A DNA stretch of 21,714 nt from Bilabrum cf. latius (GCA_965178125.1 CBCXTV010000046.1:1-21714); one strand, 5' to 3'. Positions 7,952 to 16,490 are shown, counted from the first letter of the stretch. Notes: generated by a model not told the origin, from the sequence alone. Made by a program: numbers and translations.

Positions 7952-8353
7952 TTACAGCGCGGTACGCGGGACCCACAACGCATCACCGGCATAATAATAC
8001 CGGCTGTTGTCCTGGATCCACTTTCTCTCCGACACTGACAAACGATTTAAACCCGAGTTCCAATCGTTGCACAAAACAACAATCTTCGCGCGGTGAACCC
8101 ACTGGCGATGGCTGTACATATTCGTCGCCGTGTGGGACAAGGACACCCACTCCGCGGGCGCCTGAAAAAGGCGCTTGTTCTGGATGACTAAGGATGCCGA
8201 AGCCTCATCCATCACAATCACCTCATCATGCAGCGGTCGAAATGACCGAAGATCGGGCTGCGTTGCTTGTTGGCAATCACAGAAAAAGACAAGCCCGGTA
8301 TCGGCCAAAGAGCATGCGTACTGCGTCTTTCCGACGCAGGAAAGGCCGTCCAA
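7952..8353 (-). CDS. P-loop NTPase, SF3/Rep-like helicase domain
   Basis: This is a 133-aa reading from an internal Met. Residues 3-10 are GLSCVGKT, a Walker A (GxxxxGKT). Residues 44-50 are EVIVMDE, a Walker B with DE. Residues 90-98 are KIVVLCNDW, a hydrophobic strand ending in Asn, as expected for a sensor-1/motif C. The order and short spacing (Walker A to B about 40 residues) fit superfamily 3-type helicase domains such as those of Rep proteins of small circular replicons. The layout also resembles, from memory, helicase-domain proteins common in dinoflagellate gene models. The real N-terminus is further upstream: in unit 2 the frame continues through AFLILDG, a good beta strand before the P-loop. 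No HUH nuclease domain could be found upstream, where the 13-bp array begins within about 60 nt. The stop at 7952 leaves no long C-terminal domain. Confidence 0.6.
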   Translation of the reverse strand: MDGLSCVGKTQYACSLADTGLVFFCDCQQATQPDLRSFRPLHDEVIVMDEASASLVIQNKRLFQAPAEWVSLSHTATNMYSHRQWVHRAKIVVLCNDWNSGLNRLSVSERKWIQDNSRYYYAGDALWVPRTAL

Positions 8354-8406
8354 AATTAAAAAGCGATAGCGGAGAATCCGCGCGCAGTAGAGGACGAATT
8401 TGGGCT

Positions 8407-8800
8407 GTGAGAGCGCGCTCTGAGAGAGCGCTCTGAGAGATCGTTCTGACAGCGCTCTGAGAGAGCGCTCTGAGAGAGCGCTCTGACAGAGCGCTCTGAG
8501 AGAGCGCTCTGAGAGAGCGATCTGGGAGAGCGCTCTGAGAGAACGCTCTGAAAAAGCGCTCTGAGAGAGCGCTTTGAGAGAGCGCTTTGAGAGAGCGCTC
8601 TGAGAGAGCGCTCTGAGAGAGCGCTCTGAGAGAGCGCTCTGAGAGAACGCTCTGAAAGAGCGCTCTGAGAGAGCGCTTTGAGAGAGCGCTCTGAGAGAGC
8701 GCTCTGAGAGAGCGCTCTGAGAGAGCGCTCTGAGAGAGCGCTTTGAGAAAGCGTTTTGAGAGAGCGCTCTGAGAGAGCGCTCTGAGAGAGCGCTCTGAGA
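8407..8800. repeat. 13-bp palindromic satellite array (unit 1, about 30 copies)
   Basis: The consensus TCTGAGAGAGCGC is tandemly repeated, so each period contains the 10-bp palindrome AGAGCGCTCT. Variant monomers recur: an AACGCTCTGAAA variant followed by CTTTGAG variants appears at 8541 and again at 8645, 104 bp or eight monomers apart, indicating higher-order duplication. The minus strand has no stop codon in any frame of the consensus, so the long Ser-Leu-Arg-Ala ORFs across it carry no coding evidence. The array sits directly upstream of the helicase frame. Confidence 0.93.
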
Positions 8801-9188
8801 ACGTCACGTCTCCCAACATATAAGAAGAGATTCCGACTCAAGAGCCCACCATGTCTATACATGCCCGTCAGGCAGGATCTCGTCCACTGTCCGGCACATG
8901 ACATACTTGCCCATCGCAGCTTGCCTTCGTATGGCAATGTCTCCATTTCATCATCTTGTCCTTCCGCCAGGGACTTCCAGATAGCCAAAACGATCCGACC
9001 AAAAACCGCCCAACAGCACGGAAACACCCACATCCAAAGAACGGGGACCCCTCAAAGATGGTATCGACGCCACCTGTTTCCCGCGGTTCTTTTTCCGATT
9101 CGCGCTTCTCGCACACGTTTTTTTGGAGGCATTCCTTCTCGATTTTGCCTGGTTTGGGCCCCCTCTTTTGGGGAGTTCCTTTTTTCCC
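8801..9188. other. Spacer between satellite array and inverted repeats
   Basis: There is no supported gene. A minus-strand frame reads SGSPWRKDKMMKWRH and another AIWKSLAEGQDDEMETLP, but neither shows a recognisable domain. Units agree to 9016 (CCCAACAG) and diverge sharply after it; the matching point in unit 2 is 20117. Confidence 0.5.
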
Positions 9189-9280
9189 TAAAAAAAAGGG
9201 GGGAGCGGAAGCGCTGGGAAAGGCTTTTAAATATTAAAAGCGCTTTCCAGCGCTTCCGCGCTACCCCCCCCCCTTTTTTA
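9189..9280. repeat. Long imperfect inverted repeat, H1 (unit 1)
   Basis: The left arm starts TAAAAAAAAGGGGGG and ends GGCTTTTAA; the right arm starts TTAAAAGCGC and ends CCCCTTTTTTA, around a 3-nt centre (ATA). The inner 20 bp pair at 17 positions. The right arm contains CGCTACCCCC (9259-9268), the same 10-mer found in H2. The repeat lies in the unit segment that diverges between copies. Confidence 0.85.
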
Positions 9281-9311
9281 AGTCATTTTACACTAGTTTT
9301 TGAGCATTTAG

Positions 9312-9346
9312 GGGGGTAGCGCTAGGGCGTTTTCCACGCTACCCCC
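9312..9346. repeat. Perfect 10-bp stem-loop, H2 (unit 1)
   Basis: GGGGGTAGCG (9312-9321) pairs perfectly with CGCTACCCCC (9337-9346) across a 15-nt loop that begins CTAGGG and ends TTTCCA. The unit 2 counterpart keeps arm length, loop length and loop ends but has a different stem. Confidence 0.85.
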
Positions 9347-9766
9347 TGTTTTGGCCTCGATTTTGGCAAATTCTCCACCAAATTTAGCCCATTTTCCCCA
9401 TTTTTCTAGGGTGTTTGTGATTTTTCTCGATTTTTGGGGGATTTTTCGTGGAAAATTCCACACTTTTCACCGAATCTGGGCCGATTTTCCTGGGTTTTTT
9501 GGGGATTTTCGCGATTTGTCTCCATTCCCGCCCCACCCTCCCCCCTCTCTTCTTATGCATTTTCGCGATTTTTTCGCCAAATCTGGTCCGAGGTCAGTGG
9601 TCATGGCCGGTTCTGTGCGATGTTCAGGGATTCTCATCGATTAAGGCTATTTGTTAGGGACTTCGGGCGGTTCTGGACGACTTCTTCCGATTCTGGTTGA
9701 TCTTGGCTGTCTTTCTCTCCGCTCTCCGTGGTCAAAGGACGCTTCGCTCTTCGTCGATTTGCCTGC
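9347..9766. other. T-rich non-coding stretch with TTTTCGCGATTT repeats
   Basis: There is no convincing gene. The plus strand is T-rich with repeated patterns of the type GATTTT and TTTTGGGGA. TTTTCGCGATTT occurs at 9506-9517 and 9560-9571, and in unit 2 at 20526-20537 and 20622-20633. The unit 2 equivalent (about 20463-20880) is alignable but clearly diverged, with CCATTCCCGCCCCAC and AAATCTGGTCCGA kept. The motif resembles E2F-like TTTCGCG sites, but no function can be shown. Confidence 0.5.
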
Positions 9767-9955
9767 TCATGTCGCTGAGGTGCGTCTGCTGGTCTCCTTT
9801 TGCCAGCCGGTGGTCTCCATGCAGTAGCGCGTCTCTTTCGCCGCAGCTTTTTTCGCCTCAGAGTCATCCATGTCACAATGAGCAATGAAACCAAAGTCAC
9901 GAGGAATGGCATGCTCTTCATTCACACGTGAAACAACAACACTTCGATGAACCAT
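9767..9955 (-). CDS. Small ORF downstream of the transposase (62 codons)
   Basis: The ORF starts 64 nt after the coiled-coil stop. It encodes a 62-aa product with a conserved centre, HAIPRDFGFIAHCDMDDSEA, and a Lys/Arg-rich end. In unit 2 (about 20880-21065) the same frame is recognisable (HAIP, FGFIAH, DMDDS), although the region is otherwise diverged. Four of the ten changed codons in the core differ only at the third base (ATT/ATC, CCT/CCG, GGT/GGG, GCT/GCG). In unit 2 the start codon is gone and a TGA lies just upstream of the core. No family recognised; it could be an exon of a larger gene. Confidence 0.35.
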   Translation of the reverse strand: MVHRSVVVSRVNEEHAIPRDFGFIAHCDMDDSEAKKAAAKETRYCMETTGWQKETSRRTSAT

Positions 9956-10018
9956 GTCGCAGTATGATGCTCGTGTGGCGCGCCTTCACGCCTCCTTCGC
10001 CGATGAGTTCTTTTTCGG

Positions 10019-10420
10019 CTATTTCGGGGAGGCGGATGACGACGCTGCGTCGCCGGCCTTTTCGCTGTCGGCGTCCGGGCGACTTGCCTCGCGCATGAGC
10101 ATGACCTCAGCGAGGTCGTCGTTGCTCAAACGACGTGCGTTTGCTTTCAAACGGCGACGTCGCTTTTCGTGGTTGCGGAGGTCTTTTGTCACCCGCTTTC
10201 GCTCGGCTGTCATTGCCGCCTGTTTCGCCCGCAGCTCGTCGATTTTCGTCGAGAGCGGCTTCGGCGGCGCGCCTCCGGGAACGGCCGTTGCCGCAGCGAC
10301 TGCGTCGTCCAGCTGCCTTTCTTCTGCTACGGCCTTCGCGTCGCCGGCCAGAGCCGGCGCGCTCTCGGCAGCGACGATGCCGCGCTCGTTGTCGCTTCCG
10401 GCCTCGCTGCGCTCCGACAT
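10019..10420 (-). CDS. Basic coiled-coil segment, probable C-terminus of the transposase
   Basis: The frame is open from an ATG at 10420 to a stop at 10019 (133 aa), overlapping the end of the transposase frame by about 90 nt. Residues 1-55 are Ala/Glu/Asp-rich and residues 57-113 form a highly charged helix (IDELRAKQ, AERKRVTKDL, HEKRRRRLKANARRLSNDDL). The tail is acidic and Ser/Ala-rich. It looks strongly coding, with amphipathic heptad-like spacing. In the next copy at the right edge the transposase frame itself continues into the equivalent of the SEAGSDNERG part, because one base more is present near 21538. The likely natural product is therefore one protein, transposase plus coiled coil, broken here by a one-base indel. 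A separate small gene is the alternative. Confidence 0.6.
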   Translation of the reverse strand: MSERSEAGSDNERGIVAAESAPALAGDAKAVAEERQLDDAVAAATAVPGGAPPKPLSTKIDELRAKQAAMTAERKRVTKDLRNHEKRRRRLKANARRLSNDDLAEVMLMREASRPDADSEKAGDAASSSASPK

Positions 10421-12311
10421 GCTGGCGCTTCCGAGCGAAAGGCGCTCACGTCGCCCGCGGCCCCGTCTGGGGCGGCGATTTCTGGCGCTGCGGCTTCGGG
10501 ACGCGCTAGAGCTGCAAAAGCTGCAGGTCGGGGATTTTCGCGTTCCGCGCGAACGGGCAGATGGAACCACCACCCGAGCGGTAACCGTGCACGTGCTGTT
10601 GTACAAAGTTGGAGCTCTTCGAGCGATGGGAGCTCGTGTCCTACAGTCGGGGGTGCTTCCAGGCCGGTGCGACCCTTGCATCGGGTGCCGAGGTGCTCCT
10701 GACCTTGCCCGAAGCCACAAGAGAGAAACGCGAATTTCCAGCACCGCGCCTGCAAAACTTCCTGCGTAGCTTTGGCCCACATGCGCACGACATCTCTGTT
10801 CGGAATTGGCCCCACTGGCTGTTTCAGGTACAGCTCTTCGAGACCACTTCTCGCAGCGCGCTTCAAATTTTGAAAGACGTGCACATCCAGCGGTTGCAGG
10901 AAGGACGTCGTGCATGGTGGCACGAACACAATTCTGATATCGCTCTCCGCGGCTGCCCGTGCGACGCTCTCTGTCCAGTGCGTCGGGCAGGCATCGAGTG
11001 CGAGAATGAATTTGTGCGACGCCTTCCATGGCTGCAACGCGCGGCCTACGAGGCGCAAAATGCGACCGAGCTCTGGGCCTTTCAACCACGCGGTTTTCCG
11101 CCGCTCTACAGTAACGCCTGAATTCCGCGTTTGTTCGCGGAGCCACGTCGTATCAGCGGCGGAAATGGTGTGCGAACTCACCAAGAGAATTTGCGGCAAT
11201 GCTTTCTGTATCTCCACTTTGTCTGCAAGGAAAGCGAGAAGAGAGAAAGCTGTGCGCTTGCTCTTGAGGGAGGCCACCTGTCGCGGTACGCGGCCGCGCC
11301 TCACTTCCAGGTGTGTTCGGGCACTCAGTAAACCTGGCTTCGGCGGTGTCCAGAGGCGGCACGAACTCTCGTCGAAATTGAGGAAGACGGTCGTTTTGTT
11401 GTGCGGCACGGTGTGCTCCAAAAAAATCGCCCACTTCCACATGGCCGTTGCCTCGTGTTTGCCGGGAATGCGGTGGTCTGTGGGACGATTTGGCGGGCCC
11501 GATTTTGCGGCCGGAATCCGGCCACCCCCCATGTGGTGGAATGAATGCGTGGGCCCAAAATCGTGGCCATTTTCTGGCCGCAAAACTGGGCCCGCAAAAG
11601 TGGCCCGGGGGGGGATTTTTTGGGAGCCGCCGGTGGGGCAAATTTCGGGTTCTGCCCTGCCGGAACCTTGCGCGCCGCCTCCTGCGTCGTCGTGCCCGTC
11701 CCGGTGGGCAGCGTGCCCCGGCGTAGCGCCCATCGACGCATAAAGCGACGCATCCACTTTTTCCTGAGCGGGGGGAGCGCTGCATGCAACGGGACGTCGT
11801 GAGCGGCAGTGGCCACACTTTCGCATGCCGAAGCGTGCGTACGTTGTGTGTACACGGCCCGAGTACTCGGCGCCAGACCGCGTCCCCGGTTCTGTTCATC
11901 GATCCATTGCACCAGATCTTTTTCGCGCAGATATTTTTCGGCGTCGCTTTTTCGTCGAGTCCACCATGCCGTCGTGGCCTCGTCGTTCATGTTTGTTGTG
12001 GTACTTCTCTCTCGCACCACGTTCATGAATTTCGTCGCGTTGACGGGCACGCCCAATTTCCGGCTGAGCACTGCTTCGAGGAAGGTTTGTGCTGCCCTCC
12101 CGCTGTCTGGGACACGCATGTAAATCACGATCGCGGTGTCCCGATATCGAGGTGTGCAGTTCTGGCCGGTCACCTCAACACCGCTCGCCGTGCCTGCGAC
12201 ACGCTCGGCATCGCGTCGCTCCTCCGCCCGGATTTCTCTTCGCATATTGCGTAAAGCATCCGTAAGGTCATTGCGGCGCGCACGTGCGTCGGTGATTGCG
12301 GACCTTTTCAT
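10327..12311 (-). CDS. DDE-superfamily transposase/endonuclease, two exons
   Basis: This would be a cut-and-paste transposase nuclease. Exon 1 (12311-11667) gives 215 residues and exon 2 (11451-10327) gives 374, in one frame across a GT-AG intron at 11666-11452, for 589 aa in total. Exon 1 has a charged helical start (residues 8-40), a Trp/Lys-rich probable DNA-binding region (115-155) and a strongly basic WMRRFMRRWALRRG segment (186-199). Exon 2 carries the catalytic core: NFDESS (Asp 242), LALDACPTHW (Asp 368) and FLQPLDVHVF (Asp 404). This is a D-D-D pattern of the DDE_1/pogo-like type. The family is known for an aspartate followed by a PP.TTS.LQPLD block, which is seen here. After about residue 500 the tail is Ala/Pro/Arg-rich and stops at 10327; a one-base change would extend it into the coiled-coil frame below. 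This is the intact copy of the gene in the window. Known eukaryotic relatives include domesticated proteins, so transposition activity is not assured. Confidence 0.82.
11452..11666 (-). other. Intron of the DDE transposase (215 bp, GT-AG)
   Basis: Reading through gives a Pro/Gly-rich stretch and a frame break between QEAARK and ATAMWKW. Removing 11666-11452 joins codon AAG to codon GCA in frame, restoring a continuous transposase with the expected spacing between the basic segment and the first catalytic Asp. The ends read AAG|GTTCCG and CACGAG|GCA on the minus strand. The interior is dense in GGCC, GGGCCC and AAAA blocks and contains the near-palindrome GGCCGGAATCCGGCC. Splicing is inferred from frame logic only. 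Confidence 0.7.
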
Positions 12312-12833
12312 CGTTCGGGCCTCAGCTTTTCAGAGGCGCCTCGCGAAAAGGGCTGCAGACAAGATGCCGCTGTCGGGGGGCTCTCATGCCGGGTTATAGT
12401 TCCCTGTAGCGAACTGTGCACTGGCGGATGTGCCTGCAGTGCGTGGTTCTCGTGCTGCGGGGCACGCCTACCACAATTCCTAATATGCGTCGTCGTGATC
12501 AAGTTTCGTTCCATGCTCGGCGGGGTTTTGGTACAGCCTTTTTTTGACGGATCTCATATGTCGAGCCATGCTTTCCTCTTGCCCTTTTTCCAAAGTGCTT
12601 CAGATCATTTCCCAAATAAGCGTATTGCCTAAGTAATCGCGGCACCATAGAATTGGGATACCCTTTCCGCGCGATTGCAGAATCAGCCACTGGCATCATC
12701 CGCCCTGTACCTGGAGCCTTTCCTGCTTCGACTTCTTCGTGGAATGTGCCTGGTGTCGCCATCATACAACCAACAAACCACGTGAATAAGCAACGACTCC
12801 GTTTTTTCCAAAGAGCTTGCGTCCGCTGGCTCC

Positions 12834-13194
12834 CCCGCCCACCCGCTCGTCCGCCAGTCCACCCGCCCACCCGCCCGACAGGCCTGCCGGCCCTCCCGCC
12901 CGCCCGCCCGTTCTCCCGTTCGCCCTTCGTCCTCCCGCACATCAGCTCGCCCGCCCTCCCGCCCCCCCGCTCGTCCACCCGCCCGCCCGTCCTCCCGCCC
13001 GCCCGCGTGCTAGCCCGCCCATCAGCTCGTCCGCCCGCCCGCCCGTCTGCGCGCCCGTCCGCCCGCCCGCGCACCGGCAGGCCCGCCCGCCCGTCCGCCC
13101 GTCCGCCCGCCCGCTTGCCCGCCCGCTCCTTTACCCGCTCGCCCGCCCGCTCGTCCGCCCGCCCGTTCGGCTCCCCGCCCACCCGCCCAGTCGC
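12834..13194. repeat. Degenerate CCCG array A (unit 2)
   Basis: This is the same array as at 1711-2072, one C shorter near 12980 (GTCCACCCGCC against GTCCACCCCGCC). Confidence 0.92.
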
Positions 13195-13260
13195 ATGCCA
13201 ATTCCCAATGTCAAAAACGCCATCAAGATAAAATTGTCCAACTCAAACATGCGAACGCAG

Positions 13261-13291
13261 CACCGGCAGCTCACGTGGACGCACGGCGATG
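13261..13291 (+). repeat. Dispersed motif copy 1 (unit 2)
   Basis: The same as 2138-2168. A second copy follows at 13404-13434. Confidence 0.85.
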
Positions 13292-13498
13292 TGTCTCTAG
13301 ATCCAAGCGTGGGCATCAGCTCGTGCTAGTGAAGCGTCCACGTTTTCTCCATTTCCTGCATTTCATCATCATAACATTGACCAAATTACACATGTCAAGG
13401 ATACACCGGCAGCTCACGTGGGCGCACGGCGATGTGGATTTTCCATGCACGCGATCACAGTCCATCGCATTCAATCGCAGCAGAGGACGAGTGTCTTT

Positions 13499-14610
13499 TT
13501 AGACAACCACGTCCGCTGCTTGCCTACTCGCCTGCAAAAGGTTTTCCCATGTCGCGTCTGGGTGCACCTCCAGCTCATGCTGGAACGCCGGTTCCGCGTA
13601 CACAGACACACCCGCGTTCGCGGGATGCGAGTACAGCGACGCAACGTGCACAGTGTGCACCCAGACATGCGTGGGAAAACTGCTATCGGGGTAGGAGATC
13701 CACTGATGGCGGTCCCCCGCGCCTGCTCGGCGCAACACGGTTTTCCGCTTTTGCGGATCTTCGTGCGGACTGCGGACTTCCAAAAATGGACCGTACAACC
13801 ACCCCGAGTCGTCGAGAGCGCTGTAGAATATGTACGACGACAGAAGATGCGCACGTTGAGGCGCGAAACTATAAATTCCCTGCAACTCCCGCCCGGCATC
13901 AAAATTCCGAGCCCACCCGGTCGCGAGACCGCAAAAAAAACAATGCGGTGAAGTACTTCCAGCGCTGTACCATGGAAGCTCGTTCGAAACCGGGTCTCGT
14001 CGAAATCTGTGTCGATCCTCTCTGCTGCGGGCAAATCGAATCTCACATAGAAACCGACGGGAGAAAAAGAACCCTCCGGGTGGTCTATGGCACCGCGAAC
14101 AATGCCATTCAACAACCGCGGCCGGGTCGCGATCCATTCCCACAAGGTACGGACCGCTGTAAACGGTCGGGCGTCGCGTCGCCCCATCGATCCGCCTGCG
14201 GCGATCCAATGAGTGAAGCTTCGCTCTCGACCAGCATCCAGAGCGATGACTGGATTAGTTCCGCGCCACCGCCGGATGTGCGGGGCCGGCGCGTTTTCCA
14301 CGCCGTCCCACAGAAAACGGCCCATACCGCGTCGCCAAGCCAGGGGCCCGGCTAGCATTGGGGCCGCGGGCGGCCACGGCGGAACGTCGCCGGGCATGCC
14401 CTTAAAATGCCGTACGTATGACGGCAATTCGTCGACCATGAGATAGGCGCCTGGGGTCGTGCCGCTCTCAGTCGCCACCCGGCTTGCCGTTGCGGCAGGC
14501 TCTTCCGGCGCGTTCGCCATTTCCTGTTCGGAGACCAGCTCTGCCGGAATGTCCGCCGACGCGACCGCCTGCGTGACCGACGCTTGGTCGACGCTGCTTG
14601 TCGCCATCAC
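13499..14610 (-). CDS. Putative ADP-ribosyltransferase-fold HGT protein, unit 2 (one frame change)
   Basis: This has the same start and N-terminal 225 residues as unit 1. Here the C-run is five (13714-13718), so the whole C-terminal half from 14209 to the stop at 13499 is open in one frame. That frame includes GIYSFAPQRAHLLSSYIFY, YGPFLEVR and the tail ending QASRQAADVVV. It is -1 relative to the start frame, and the switch must occur around the run of eight T's on the minus strand (13940-13933). Either both units share a miscounted homopolymer, or slippage or frameshifting is used. The start frame itself runs to 13471 but its second half looks non-coding. Confidence 0.52.
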
Positions 14611-14791
14611 CTTTTATGTCCAAGGTCCAAGCAATGGCATCTATATCTGGGCGGTGCTGCAATAGGTATGAATCGAAAAAGAAGAAATGCCCGGTCCTTC
14701 CCGCTTTTCGTTCACATTTCTCGACAAAACGCCGGCAGCTCACGAGGGCGCACGGCGGACCAAAAGACACCTGAATGGATACGCTTCGCCC

Positions 14792-15346
14792 GTGGCGACC
14801 TGCCCGCCCGCCCGCCCGCTCGCCCGCCCGCCCGTCTGCCCGCCCGCTCGCCCGCACGTCGGCTCGCCCGCTCGCCCGTCCGCCCGCCCACCCGCACGCG
14901 CCCGCCCGCCCTCTCACCCAATTGCCCGCCCGCCCGCCCGCCCGCTCGTCCGCGCGTCCGCCCGGCGGCCCGCCCACCCGCCCGCCCGCGCGCCCGCTCG
15001 CCAGCCCGCCCGCCGGCCCTCGCGCCCGCTCGCCCGTTTGCCCGCCCGCCTCTCCGCCCTCCCGTGGCCCGCCCGCTCGCGAACCCGGTCGCCCGCCCGC
15101 CCGCCCGCCCACGCCCGTCCACCCGCGCATGCCCGCCCCCGCCCACCCGGCCGCCCGTCCGCCGGCCCATCCGGCAGCCAGCCGGCCCGTCCGCCCGCGA
15201 GCCTGCCTGCCCGCTTCTGCGCGCGGTCGCCTGCGCCCGCACACCCGCGCGCGCCTGCGTGCGTGCGCGTGCCGACCCGCGCGCTTGCCGGCCCGACAGC
15301 TCCACCGAGCAGCCGCTCGGCTGTCCGACCGCTTTCCCGACCGCCC
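14792..15346. repeat. Degenerate CCCG array B (unit 2)
   Basis: This is the same array as at 3670-4225, one C shorter at about 15033 (CGCCCGTTTG against CGCCCCGTTTG). Confidence 0.92.
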
Positions 15347-15732
15347 GCCTTGGGCGCACGGCGACAGATGAAAAAGAAAAGAGTGGTCACTCCATTCCTC
15401 CAGCAGGAACGTACCAATGCAGGAAGACATCTTTGATGACATTCTCCATCGCGATTTCCGTTTTTTCTCACGTGTGCCGAGGATGCAGACACACTTGTTC
15501 GTCAAAGTCGCTGATGACATCAGCATCTCATCGGCCACGCGCCGTGACGAAAAACACAGCCAATCAAGCGTCGTGCATGGAACTCATGCAAATCGGATTC
15601 AACTGCTTCCCACACATGAAACTAGCCACATTGGTACATCGTTCAAAATAAAATGATGGCATTTTGACACAGACAATGTTCTCGCCGCCGGTCAGTTCTT
15701 TTTCTATGAGGGTCACCAAGACACAATTCTGA

Positions 15733-15747
15733 CCCCCCCCCCCCCCC
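15733..15747 (+). repeat. Poly-C tract, 15 C (unit 2)
   Basis: This is the counterpart of 4612-4634, eight bases shorter, in an otherwise identical context (TTCTGA before, AATTACACATATG after). Confidence 0.95.
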
Positions 15748-15992
15748 AATTACACATATGAAATTGCATTCTGCGCACACGTGTTGTCTGACATGCAATG
15801 CATACGCAAGATCAGACTCCGGCTATGGATCTTTCCATCCGAACCGCAATGACAACGGATGCTCAAAGTTTCACGCGTTACACAAAAACGCACTATACAT
15901 TGCAAACAGTAAGCTATACAAAACAAAGTTCGCGTTGCGAGGCACTATCTGTTTCCTGCCTGTCGTCACGAACTCAAAGGCGTCATGGCGCT

Positions 15993-16490
15993 TTACGGCC
16001 ATTTCACACCGACCTCGCGGGCACGACGTCGGAGTTCGACGCCCTGGGTCGGCGTGCATCCGAGCCAGCGAATGCGCCTATTAAATTCTTGCCACTCGGC
16101 ATGGCCGACGGGCACAAGATCAGGGTGCTTATGGACAACACTCCATGGCAACCCTTTCTCCGTCCCGAATGCGGGGTATTCACTCGGCAACCGCGGCGGT
16201 ACGCCGGCTCTGCGAAATTCAGCGTCTGTCAACCACTGATATTTCACGCCCTCGTCATTCAGGTCGTAGATCGACTGCACCCATCTCCTGTAACGCGCTT
16301 CACACGTGCGAATATACGAGCGCACCCATGCGGACGGGTCGCCCACCGACTCGCCACCAGCGCTTGAGGACGTCGGCATATCCGGCACCTCTCCCGCTTC
16401 ATCCGCCGGAGAAATTGGCGAAGCATTTCCATACCTCGCCATACCCACCGATGCAGAGGAAACTCGGGATGGGGCGACGACAAGACGCAA
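15993..16490 (-). CDS. Orphan 165-aa protein, unit 2
   Basis: This has the same 165-aa sequence as the unit 1 copy at 4880-5377. It lies between the poly-C tract and the hairpin-cluster region. It is one of the few frames with no indel between units, which mildly favours a real, constrained gene. Confidence 0.5.
   Translation of the reverse strand: MRLVVAPSRVSSASVGMARYGNASPISPADEAGEVPDMPTSSSAGGESVGDPSAWVRSYIRTCEARYRRWVQSIYDLNDEGVKYQWLTDAEFRRAGVPPRLPSEYPAFGTEKGLPWSVVHKHPDLVPVGHAEWQEFNRRIRWLGCTPTQGVELRRRAREVGVKWP

Larger units (their letters stand above)
1..11125. repeat. Tandem unit 1 (about 11.1 kb)
   Basis: Position 1 matches position 11126 and collinear similarity continues to the right edge, so this is one full period of a direct tandem repeat. 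The offset between copies drifts from 11125 at the left to 11113 near 5000, 11074 after 5723 and about 11101-11111 near 9000-10000. The drift is explained by small indels, a poly-C length change of 8 and one 39-bp duplication. In the first 3 kb I count about six substitutions against about fourteen 1-2 nt indels. Confidence 0.97.

Noticed and set aside
8407-8800. Regular short repeats considered as a CRISPR array
   Set aside because: Monomers are 13 bp and contiguous, with no unique spacers.
8356-9033. Long minus-strand frames of Ser-Glu-Arg-Ser-Leu-Arg-Ala-Leu repeats
   Set aside because: They are the translation of the 13-bp satellite, which is stop-free in all three minus frames. A real N-terminal extension of the helicase cannot be excluded but is not supported.
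8860-9120. Possible HUH (rolling-circle Rep) nuclease domain upstream of the helicase
   Set aside because: I searched all minus frames for a His-hydrophobic-His pair and a downstream Tyr-x-x-Lys motif in a plausible context and saw none.
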